Source: an uncultured Peptoniphilaceae bacterium (GTDB lineage: Bacteria; Bacillota; Clostridia; Tissierellales; Peptoniphilaceae). Taken from it: 64,000 nt of DNA. Where the stretch lies: contig CALTTP010000007.1 in the NCBI GenBank assembly GCA_943912255.1, positions 1-64,000 of the forward strand. The letters are read 5' to 3'. Each line of letters starts with the position of its first letter. Within the stretch, counting starts at the first letter, position 1. A model generated the notes under the pieces. The model worked only from the letters and a program-made list of their open reading frames with translations. It was not told the DNA's origin and ran no database searches. Shown one piece after another: positions 28,001 to 36,900 of the stretch. A program made the position numbers and the translations under genes.

Positions 28001-28710
28001 TTTCTGTAGATTTCAAGCATAGCCTCTTCCCTTGTATTAGAAACTTCCTTTTCTAAAGTAGCCCTAAGCTCCTTAGTATCTCCCAAAGCCTCAATTATCT
28101 CCTCATCCGTAGGATAAATTAAAGCTCTCAACAAAGTGGTAACAGGAAGTTTTCTCGTCCTGTCAATCCTTACACTAATCACTCCGTTAGAATCAGTATC
28201 ATATTCCAACCAAGCACCACGATTCGGTATTACAGTAGATGAAAATATCTTATTACCGGACTTATCAATATCTTGCGCAAAGTACACCCCTGGAGATCTG
28301 ACAAGCTGACTTACAATTACCCTTTCAGCTCCATTAATGATGAAAGTACCACTATCAGTCATCATTGGGAAATCACCCATAAATACCTCTTGTTCCTTAA
28401 CTTCACCAGTGTCCTTATTAATAAGTCTAACCTTCACCTTCAAAGGACAAGAGTAGTTAGCATCTCTTTCTTTGGCCTCTTGTTGGGAATACTTTGGAGT
28501 TTCTTCCAAATAATAGTCAACGAATTCCAGTACTAAAGAACCTGCATAGTCAGAAATAGGACTTATGTCGTCGAAAACTTCTCTAAGCCCTTCCTCTAAA
28601 AACCAATTATAACTATCCTTTTGTACTGCTATTAAATTTGGAAGATCTTGAACTTTTTGAATACGAGAGTACGTAACTCTTTCAGTAGTTCCATACTGTT
28701 CCTTGTGCAT
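25072..28710 (-). CDS. rpoB: DNA-directed RNA polymerase subunit beta
   Basis: 1212 residues. The rifampicin pocket region reads [20 protein letters not shown], with the wild-type Asp, His and SALGPGG residues, so no resistance change is visible there. [11 protein letters not shown] and the C-terminal [20 protein letters not shown] are intact. GAGAGGTGG precedes the ATG. Unusually, rplL is not directly upstream; a peptide transporter operon is, and rpoB has its own promoter. Confidence 0.98.
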   Translation of the reverse strand: [1212 protein letters not shown]

Positions 28711-28804
28711 TAGCGATCCACCTCTCTATGATTAAAAAGACAAGTAAATATACCAACCTTATAAATTTAGCATACTTACCCATTTTCCAATATTACATTC
28801 CAGT

Positions 28805-28833
28805 ATTGTAACATAGAATAAAAAGAAAATCAA
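28805..28833 (-). promoter_or_regulatory. Sigma-A promoter of rpoBC
   Basis: Minus-strand TTGATT (28833-28828), a 17-base spacer and TACAAT (28810-28805) lie about 95 bases before the rpoB start. The spacing is optimal. The remaining 28711-28994 space is AT-rich with no gene or strong hairpin seen. Confidence 0.72.
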
Positions 28834-28994
28834 GAAAAACCTCGATTAAATTATTATAACACGAAAAATAAAAATGAGGTACCAATATTATACCAAATAA
28901 CCACGCCCTATCCTTATTATAATAAAGAAGACAAGTTTGATTAATTTAGGTTATCTAACTAAATACCCCATTTATATAAATCTTCACAACATCT

Positions 28995-29636
28995 TTAGTT
29001 GCTTTTATCTAATATTATACTTCTTTCCTCTTTTACTAATACCAACTTTTCTTCACAAGCATAGTTAATAGTCTTCGAATCATGGCTAACCAAAATTATA
29101 ACTGTATCTTCAATGGATTTTATCATCTGAAGAATCTTTTTTTGGTTGAGAACATCTAATGAAGCTGTTGGCTCGTCTAGCAATAAAACTTTAGGTTTTT
29201 GAGCTGTAGCTCTTATTACAGAAGCCCTTTGGAGTTCTCCACCAGAAAGGTCTTTTGGCTTTTTATCTAAAATATTCCTACTCATTCCATAACTCTCAAA
29301 TAATTCATCTAAATCAAAGTCGGTTCCATTTATTTTACACAATTCATCTATAGATTGTCTTATAGTAAAAGTAGGATCAAAGGATTTAAAAGAGTTTTGA
29401 AAAACGACTTGAAATCCTCTTCTATTATCTTTAATCAAGGTATCATTTAAATATATTTCTCCACTATATGAGACAAGTCCTAATATCGCTTTTATGAATG
29501 TAGATTTTCCGATTCCGGACTTCCCCATAAGTCCGTAACATTTTGAATACAGGTGGAGATTTATTCTATCCAGAACAACTTTATCTTTATATGCTACTGT
29601 TAAATTTTTAATACATAGTCTATTTTCATCTTTCAT
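28995..29636 (-). CDS. Peptide/nickel-type ABC transporter ATP-binding protein (DppF/NikE-like)
   Basis: 213 residues, short for this group because the C-terminal peptide-transporter extension is absent. Walker A GKSGIGKSTF, Q-loop VVFQNSFKSFDPTFTI, signature LSGGELQRASVIRA, Walker B VLLLDEPTASLD and the H-loop LVSHDSKT are present. It is the last gene of a five-gene operon, eight bases after the partner ATPase. With that partner it powers the two permeases. Confidence 0.88.
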   Translation of the reverse strand: MKDENRLCIKNLTVAYKDKVVLDRINLHLYSKCYGLMGKSGIGKSTFIKAILGLVSYSGEIYLNDTLIKDNRRGFQVVFQNSFKSFDPTFTIRQSIDELCKINGTDFDLDELFESYGMSRNILDKKPKDLSGGELQRASVIRATAQKPKVLLLDEPTASLDVLNQKKILQMIKSIEDTVIILVSHDSKTINYACEEKLVLVKEERSIILDKSN

Positions 29637-29644
29637 CTAATCAC

Positions 29645-30388
29645 CTAAAACCTTGCCGCATTCAATAGATCTCTTGTATATTCTTCTTTAGGATATTCAT
29701 ATACCTTAGAGGCGCGTCCCTCTTCAATTATCTTTCCCTTTTTCATTATTAGAACTCTATCCGCAATTATTTTTGCAAGAGTTAGGTCATGACTTATAAA
29801 TAAGACTGAAATTTCGTATTCTGTCTTTAAACGCTGAATTAGAGAAATTATTCTAAGTCCTGTCTCGCTATCTAATGCTGTAGTTGGTTCATCACAAATT
29901 AAAAGCTCTGGTCTCAGCAACATGGACATTAAAATAACTATCCTCTGTAATTCACCACCAGACAATTCAAAAGGATATTTTTTTAAGTAATCCTCTGGTA
30001 AGTCCACTTCATTCATTAGTTCTTCTATTCGTATCCAATTTACTTTACTTTTTTGAATCTTAAAGATGTATTCCAATTGTTTTTCTATAGTCATAACAGG
30101 AACTAAGGCATTAAATGGATTTTGATAAATCATTGCAATATCTTTTAGTCTGATTTTTGAAATTTCTCTTTCACTTAAGGCCATTAGATTTTTACCATTA
30201 AACAGAATTTCTCCGCTCTTATTCAAATTATCAGGTAGAAGGCCCATAATCGCCGTTGCAGTAAGAGACTTTCCCGATCCTGATTCTCCGATAATGGATA
30301 CCACTTCGTTTTGCGCAATTTCAAAGTCAATACCATCAACAAGCGGAAAATTTTTACTACTTATTTTCAAATCCTTAACTTTCAGCAT
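29645..30388 (-). CDS. Peptide/nickel-type ABC transporter ATP-binding protein (DppD/NikD-like)
   Basis: About 247 residues. Walker A GESGSGKSLTATAI, Q-loop MIYQNPFNALVPVMTIEK, signature LSGGELQRIVILM and Walker B LLICDEPTTALDSE are intact. The ATG at 30388 follows GGTGAGG and lies inside the end of the upstream permease gene; a GTG nine bases earlier is possible. Like its partner it lacks the C-terminal oligopeptide-transporter extension. Confidence 0.88.
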   Translation of the reverse strand: MLKVKDLKISSKNFPLVDGIDFEIAQNEVVSIIGESGSGKSLTATAIMGLLPDNLNKSGEILFNGKNLMALSEREISKIRLKDIAMIYQNPFNALVPVMTIEKQLEYIFKIQKSKVNWIRIEELMNEVDLPEDYLKKYPFELSGGELQRIVILMSMLLRPELLICDEPTTALDSETGLRIISLIQRLKTEYEISVLFISHDLTLAKIIADRVLIMKKGKIIEEGRASKVYEYPKEEYTRDLLNAARF

Positions 30389-31151
30389 ATTCCTCACCTA
30401 ATCCCTGTATAGAAAACACTAGCAGAACAACTAATACTCCAGCAGGAAGCCACATCCACCACTTATCCTTAACATTTAAAATATTCAAGGCAACTGCCAA
30501 TATAGTACCTAAACTGGTCTGCGGTTCTTTTATACCAAAACCTAAAAACGAAAGACTTGCTTCCATTAATATAGCTTGTGCCATGGAACTAGTAAAAATA
30601 ACCAAAAGCGTTTCTCTAATGTTGGGAATTATATGTTTAAATAAAATACGCATATTATTTATGCCATTTATTCTCAAAAGTTGTATAAACTCCATATCTT
30701 TTACTACCTTAATCTCGTTAACAAGAAGTCTTGTGGCTGGAGCAAATGTGAAAATCACAATAACCAGTATTAAGTTTCTAACATTAGATCCTATAAATGC
30801 TGCTATACATAGGGCCAGTACATAAAAGGGAAAACACATAAAAATATCCACTATACGCATTATTATTCCTTCCAATTTTTTTGATCCAACAGCTAAAAAA
30901 GCCAACGTTAAGGATAATAGTATTTTTAATACCGTTGAAACAAAAGAGATTACTACCGACTTCCTTCCCCCATGCATAAGCCTTACCATGATATCCCTTC
31001 CCAATCCATCAGTCCCTAGTGTATGCTCAGTAGAAGGCGGCCTTTGTATACTGGACAAGTCCGTTTGTGCTGGGTCTAATGGTTTAACTAAAGGGCCAAT
31101 CCAAATAAATATCATAAGAAGCGTTAAAATACTAATATAAACTTTTTTCAT
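30375..31151 (-). CDS. Peptide/nickel-type ABC transporter permease (DppC/NikC-like)
   Basis: 258 residues, about six membrane spans. The N-terminal HTLGTDGLGRDIMVRLMHGG segment is the DppC hallmark, and the coupling loop reads RINGINNMRILFKHIIPN. The C-terminal SLSFLGFGIKEPQTSLG is also typical. It starts in an ATGA overlap with the upstream permease. It forms half of the membrane channel. Confidence 0.92.
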   Translation of the reverse strand: MKKVYISILTLLMIFIWIGPLVKPLDPAQTDLSSIQRPPSTEHTLGTDGLGRDIMVRLMHGGRKSVVISFVSTVLKILLSLTLAFLAVGSKKLEGIIMRIVDIFMCFPFYVLALCIAAFIGSNVRNLILVIVIFTFAPATRLLVNEIKVVKDMEFIQLLRINGINNMRILFKHIIPNIRETLLVIFTSSMAQAILMEASLSFLGFGIKEPQTSLGTILAVALNILNVKDKWWMWLPAGVLVVLLVFSIQGLGEEYAES

Positions 31152-32104
31152 TCCGTCACCTCTAAACGCCTATCAAGTCTAGAACTTAAGATATCTGCAA
31201 CTAAATTAGAAACCAATACCATAATGGAAATCATCATAATGATGCCAAGGATTAATGGATAATCTCTAGCCATTACTGCATCGTAGTTCAATCTACCTAT
31301 ACCCGGCCATACAAAGACAGTTTCAGTTATTAACATTCCCGATATCAGCCCCGGGACTTCCATAAGTACCATTATCAAAAGTTTTGGCGCGATATTTTTA
31401 AATCCTATTTTCTTGTAGGCTTCATATTCCGTCATTCCAAACCCTCTATATGTCTTTATATAGTCCTCATTTCTAACCTTTTTCATAAAACCAATTACAT
31501 ATCTAACCAAAGCGGAAAACTGGATAAAGGTAAGGACAATGACTGGCAAAATACCATGATAGATTCTATTTAACCAAAGGGGTAAATCTGAACCTTGAGT
31601 TAATTCTCCCGTACCAGATATAGGGAATATTTTATGGTCAAAAGCTAACCACTTAATAAGTATGATGGCGATAAGAAAGGTTGGCATAGATATTCCAATC
31701 ATGGATATTACATCAACAAACTTATATATAAATCCGCCCTTATAAGCAACAAACCTTCCAATATAAACCGAAATAATAATTGCAAATATCAAAGACGGTA
31801 CAGTCAACATTAAAGTGTTTGGAATTCTCTCGAAGATGATTTCTAAAACCGGTCTATTCAGTTTAATTGACTGCCCAAAATCGAACCTTATAAAAGACAA
31901 AAACCACTTCCCGAATTTTACTGGCAAAGGATCATAATATCCCTTGTTTCGTAGCATATTTTCAATTTGTTCAGGGGTCATTCCCTGTTTTATATAGCTT
32001 GAATACGGATTTCCTGGAATCATCTGCATAAGAATAAATATCAACATAGAAATCCCTATTACCATAACTACAATTACACCAATTCTCTTGGCTATCTTTT
32101 TCAT
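31148..32104 (-). CDS. Peptide/nickel-type ABC transporter permease (DppB/NikB-like)
   Basis: About 318 residues with six membrane spans. N-terminal MIPGNPYSSYIKQGMTPEQI and the coupling loop YIKTYRGFGMTEYEAY are diagnostic of DppB-type proteins. CAGGGTGAT precedes the ATG at 32104; an in-frame TTG at 32128 lacks a site. It follows the binding-protein gene after two hairpins and is coupled to the second permease. Confidence 0.92.
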   Translation of the reverse strand: MKKIAKRIGVIVVMVIGISMLIFILMQMIPGNPYSSYIKQGMTPEQIENMLRNKGYYDPLPVKFGKWFLSFIRFDFGQSIKLNRPVLEIIFERIPNTLMLTVPSLIFAIIISVYIGRFVAYKGGFIYKFVDVISMIGISMPTFLIAIILIKWLAFDHKIFPISGTGELTQGSDLPLWLNRIYHGILPVIVLTFIQFSALVRYVIGFMKKVRNEDYIKTYRGFGMTEYEAYKKIGFKNIAPKLLIMVLMEVPGLISGMLITETVFVWPGIGRLNYDAVMARDYPLILGIIMMISIMVLVSNLVADILSSRLDRRLEVTE

Positions 32105-32127
32105 ACTAATCACCCTGTTTAAAATCA

Positions 32128-32183
32128 AGCACCCAACCCTTGAGTGCTAAATTGACAATAAGCTGACTCATAAGAGCCAGCTT
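32128..32183 (-). terminator. Two stem-loops between the binding-protein and permease genes
   Basis: AAGCTGGCTC...GAGTCAGCTT (32183-32160) and AGCACTCAAG...TTGGGTGCT (32148-32128) lie directly after the binding-protein stop. Neither has a strong T-run. Such intercistronic hairpins usually raise binding-protein mRNA over that of the permeases. The second shares its arms with terminators elsewhere in the window. Confidence 0.55.
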
Positions 32184-32193
32184 TATTTAATTA

Positions 32194-33909
32194 CTATTTT
32201 TCTAATTCCCAATTATGAACATTATAAAAATCAACAAAAGTATTAGGTTCATAATTTTTTAAGCCTGCATTATAGGCTTTAACAATATCTGAAGCATATA
32301 ACGGAATCCAAGGCAACTCTTTATTTAATATTTTACCAAAATCTTTAAGAGTTTTTGCTCTTTCATCCACATTAATTTGCTGCCTGTTTAAGTCCATAAG
32401 CTTATCTGCTTCGTCGTTTTTAAATGCAGCAATATTCCAGCCGTACACACCCTTTTCATCTGAAGCTTGAGTTGATCTCCAATATGGAGTCGGATCAGGA
32501 TCTGCATCTAAGGTATTTCCCATTAAATAAAGTTCGAATTCATGATTTCCAACTACTTTTTCCATCACAGCTTCAAACTCTCTTGGTTCTAAATTAACTT
32601 TAATTCCTATATCTTTTAAGTCATTTTGAATTATAGTACCTGTTTGTTCCCTAATTTGATCTCCTGTAGGCACATCTAAGGCAAGTTCCAAATCCTTTCC
32701 ATCTTTATCCACAAAGCCACTATTATCAGTGTCTTCATAGCCTGCAGCCTTTAAAAGTTCTTTAGCCTTTTCAACATCTTTTTTATATTCTACTAATCCT
32801 TCCTTTGGATATGACCACAAAGTAGGTACCATAGGAGTGTTTATAACTTCTCCATTTCCTTCTAAAAGACCACTAACTATAGCCTCTCTGTCTATACCAT
32901 AAGCAACTGCAGTTCTAATATTGATGTCCTTTAATATATCATTTCTTAAATTAAATCCCATATATTGAATCTTAGAGTTAGGATATCTTTTAACGACTAC
33001 CTTTTGATCTTTCAATTTAGTTTCATCGTCGGATTTAACACCTGAAATATCCGCTAAGTCCACTGTACCATTTATAAGTTCCGCTGTAACTGTATCTTCG
33101 TTAACAACTTTAAAAGTAAATTTGTTTAATTTTGGTTCTCCTTCATAATAATCTTTATTAGCAGTGAGTTTAACAAATTCACCTTCTTGAAATTTTTCAA
33201 ATTTAAATGGACCAGAACCCATTGGGTTGGACAATTCATTTTCAGACTTTGACCAATTTGCAAAATCTATCTTTTCCCAAACGTGTTTAGGAATTATCCC
33301 TAAAGTACCAATATTTATTAAAACTGGAGAATAAGGCACATCAAAGGTGATTTCAACGGTTTTATCATCTGGAGTTGCAATTCCAGTAAGTTCCTTAGCT
33401 TCTCCTTTGTTGAAAGCTTCAAAACCAGTAATGGACTCTACATAACTTGCTAAATCACCTTCATAATCCTTATTAGCTAAAGCTTCTAATGTAAATTTAA
33501 CATCTGCACTAGTAAGGGGTTCTCCATCGTGAAATTTTAGTCCATCCCTTAAAGTAAATGTTATTTTCTTTCCATCTTCTGTCATTTCGTACTTTTCTGC
33601 CATAGCAGGTTCGATTTCAATATTAGAATTTAACTTAAGTAAAGAATCATAAACTAGAGATACTACATTACCATCATATTGAGTATTAAAAAATAAAGGA
33701 TTAAAATTTCCTTCTGGTGATGAAGTTATTCCATATACTAATTCATCATTACTTTTTTTATCGCTATTCTCAGCTACAGATTCTGCACTTTCTGAACCGC
33801 TGTCTGTTCCATTTTCATTGTCTTTCTTACCACATGCAGAAAGTGGTGCAACTATAAAAGAAAACACCAATAGCACGCTTAAAATTTTTTTCAGTAAATT
33901 TTTATTCAT
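32194..33909 (-). CDS. Peptide-type ABC transporter substrate-binding lipoprotein
   Basis: 571 residues. A lipoprotein signal (hydrophobic segment then LSAC at about 26) is followed by a low-complexity Asp/Ser/Glu spacer and an SBP_bac_5 domain (YDSLLKLNSNIEIEPAMAEK, FHDGEPLTSADVKFTLEA, VAYGIDREAIV). It captures the ligand outside the membrane. The sequence is closer to peptide binders than to nickel binders, but the ATPases are short like NikD/NikE, so the ligand stays open. AGGGAG precedes the ATG. Confidence 0.9.
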   Translation of the reverse strand: MNKNLLKKILSVLLVFSFIVAPLSACGKKDNENGTDSGSESAESVAENSDKKSNDELVYGITSSPEGNFNPLFFNTQYDGNVVSLVYDSLLKLNSNIEIEPAMAEKYEMTEDGKKITFTLRDGLKFHDGEPLTSADVKFTLEALANKDYEGDLASYVESITGFEAFNKGEAKELTGIATPDDKTVEITFDVPYSPVLINIGTLGIIPKHVWEKIDFANWSKSENELSNPMGSGPFKFEKFQEGEFVKLTANKDYYEGEPKLNKFTFKVVNEDTVTAELINGTVDLADISGVKSDDETKLKDQKVVVKRYPNSKIQYMGFNLRNDILKDINIRTAVAYGIDREAIVSGLLEGNGEVINTPMVPTLWSYPKEGLVEYKKDVEKAKELLKAAGYEDTDNSGFVDKDGKDLELALDVPTGDQIREQTGTIIQNDLKDIGIKVNLEPREFEAVMEKVVGNHEFELYLMGNTLDADPDPTPYWRSTQASDEKGVYGWNIAAFKNDEADKLMDLNRQQINVDERAKTLKDFGKILNKELPWIPLYASDIVKAYNAGLKNYEPNTFVDFYNVHNWELEK

Positions 33910-33975
33910 AAAATCTCCCTATCTTTATTTGATTAAATATTATAATAATTAACCCCATTTGTCCATACGAAAACA

Positions 33976-36900
33976 TTAATGTTTCAAATAATATCCTTCA
34001 ATACAAGCGTTTATTTTCTCTATTTTGCCAATGTCTACAAACATTCCAAAACTATAAGTGAAGGTTTGACCTTCCTTTACTTCCCCATACCTACCTGAAC
34101 CATTTGGGGAGGTGTTTTCAACTACCATATCCCATTGATGATTAGGGTCTTCCTCATCTTTGTTTCTAATCCATATTCCTAGGGCAAATTTCTTATCACT
34201 ATCAAATTTAACAGTCTTATTCAATTCATCAAGGGAAATCGTATGATAGCCTGCATAAATATGTCCTTTGCCTTTGTCCATGATGTTATCATAGATCTTA
34301 TACTGTTCCAATAACTCCTCATAATCCTCATCGTCCGTAATATCCATGGCTTCCATTTCAAAGGAATCGAAATCCTCAATCAAGTATATTTCAAATTCAG
34401 CATCTCTCTTAGTAGTATAAAAGGCAATCTCCTTTAACTCTTCGCTTTTATTTGCATCATAGGCATTTAAAAGAACCGTTTTATCAGCATATTTGTTTGA
34501 ACTTATAAAGCCACTAAAAGGCATTTCATCATGATGATATATTCCATCAAACGCCTTAGACTCTTCGACTCTAGTAAACACATAAGGCTCTCCACCTATG
34601 TCCTTAGACTGAAAGGACACATAGAAATATCCCCCGTCACCAAAATCTTTTCCTTGAGCATCCTTAACAAGCCATGCTCCATCTATAGTCGGTCTGTTCC
34701 CCTCTACAAAATTGTCTTTAGAATAGCTATCGTCCCATCCAACTATGGCAATGGCATGATTTGCCCCCTTATATTTACCATCTTTTCCATCTGTAAAATA
34801 AGCATTGGTTTGCGAGTTAAAACACTTATCATTTTGATATGGAAACCTATTTAACCCATCATGAGACATGTATATATTTGAAGAAACGGCTCCATGCTTT
34901 CTTATTGCCGTTTTAATCTGTAAAAGATTAGAATCTTCTGGGCTTTCAATAGTAGCATTAGAAATATCCTTTAAAAATTCAAATCCCATAACCCTTAGAG
35001 AAGCTTCTGCCTTTACAGGACCATTATTACTTAATGCATTTCTATACAGATTTTCATCTATTGAGTTTGGAATGTCCATTCCTTCCACAGAAAAAGGCCT
35101 GTAAGGATCTTCCGTTTCAAGAATAGGTCCCTTCCCTGAAATCAAGTATCCAAAATCCGAATTTCTCATTCTCCCACTTCTAGGTTGATCTGTCTTATTT
35201 TTGTTATTAAATACCAATCCCTGCCTAGTTTCAAAGTTATTCTCTGAAAGGTCAATTTCCTTTCCTGTGGATTTCTTATAGAAAGATTCTAAGGCTGCTA
35301 AAGAAGAAAACGAACGACAAGCCCCGTCCTTATATTGGTTTCTTACCTCAGTAACTCCATCTTCTTGTCTTAAATCATATTTAATTGGAGTTACACCATC
35401 AGACTCAAACTCTAGTTCTGGTTCGACTATTTCTGCAAATCCAATATTAAGAGTTACCTTGCCAAAAATACTAGCAGGTTGTTGATACTCACCAAAAACC
35501 AATTGAGGATGTTCCATATAAATATAATAACTCTCTTCAATCTTACCTTCTTCAACGGATTTATCAGAAATATTTATTATTATCTTATCATCTTTAAACT
35601 CTAGATTGGTATTGGTATCAATAGGATTATAGTTTTCATCTTCGCTAGTTTGAATTACCGCATTTTTCTCCCAGTCCACTATTGGATTTTCTATAGTTAA
35701 AGTCCTATCTTTTAAAGAATTCTTATCCACCCTTAGTTCCACATTCAAATCCTTAAAGGCTGCCATTCTAACCTGATCTTCCTCATTTTTTGCTTCTGGA
35801 CTATCCAAAGATCTAATACTATTTTCCTTTAACCAATCAAAATCCTCCATAGAGATTTCATCTACATAGATTCCATTTAAACCCTTAAAGGAATTAACCA
35901 CTTCAAAATAATCTGGATCTAAACTATTTTCGTCAATATATAGCCTATGAAGTTTTTCCAAAGATTTAAGACTTTCTATATCTTTAACCTTGGTCTTTCT
36001 TAAATGTAATGCTTCAAGATTACTTAATTTCCCTAAAGATGAGATATTTTCTACTGGGTTATTCCTTAAATATAAAGTCACCAGATCTTGCAGTTTATCA
36101 AGTTTTCCATCAATATTACTTATTTTATTATTATCTAAATCCAGTCTAACTAGATTAGTCATATCTGATAAATCAGAGATGTCCTCTATTTCATTGTCCT
36201 GTATACTCAAAGTTCTTGGATTTATTTTACTAAAACCTGAAAGATCCTTTAAATTTGTGCCAGAAATTTGAATCCAGTCGACTTTTTGACTATTTGAAAA
36301 ATCAATCGAACCTATCCTGTCTTTAGTTGCATTTTCATAATCTAAATTAGCGTACCAAAACTTTGTAAGATTTGGCATTTTATTTAAAAATGAAAAATCA
36401 GTAATTTCTCTTTTTAATACTCCATCATTTAACTGGACTTCAAATTCTTCAAGGTTTATAGCATCCTTTAAAGGTTTAACCAATTTATCAGTAACATTCC
36501 TATCACTAACTACAAACCTTTTTAACATTAAGAAGTCTTCAGGTTCAATAGATCCAGAAATGGGTTTTTCACTACTGGAAAATTTCTTATTAGCTTCATC
36601 TGTAAGATTTACATACTTCTTATCAAATTTACTGTACTTATTGAAAAGATCTCTGTAAAAACTCTCCACATCTTCATCCAAGTAGGAGATATCCTCTCCT
36701 ACTTGGATTCTAATATCCTTAATCTTCCATTCAAATATACCAATAAAATTGACATTAATATTTACAAGGATTTCTTTTCCCTTATTTTCTAAAAGTACAT
36801 TATTGTCTATATTTATATCTATCTTATTATTTTCCTTATCATACGAAGCGTTAATACCTGGAACATCCGGCTCCAAATTCTCTAGGATATTCACTTCTTC

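Noticed and set aside
28995..33909. Calling the transporter a nickel importer
   Set aside because: The ATPases are short as in Nik systems, but the binding protein looks like a peptide binder and no nickel enzyme or NikR site is nearby.
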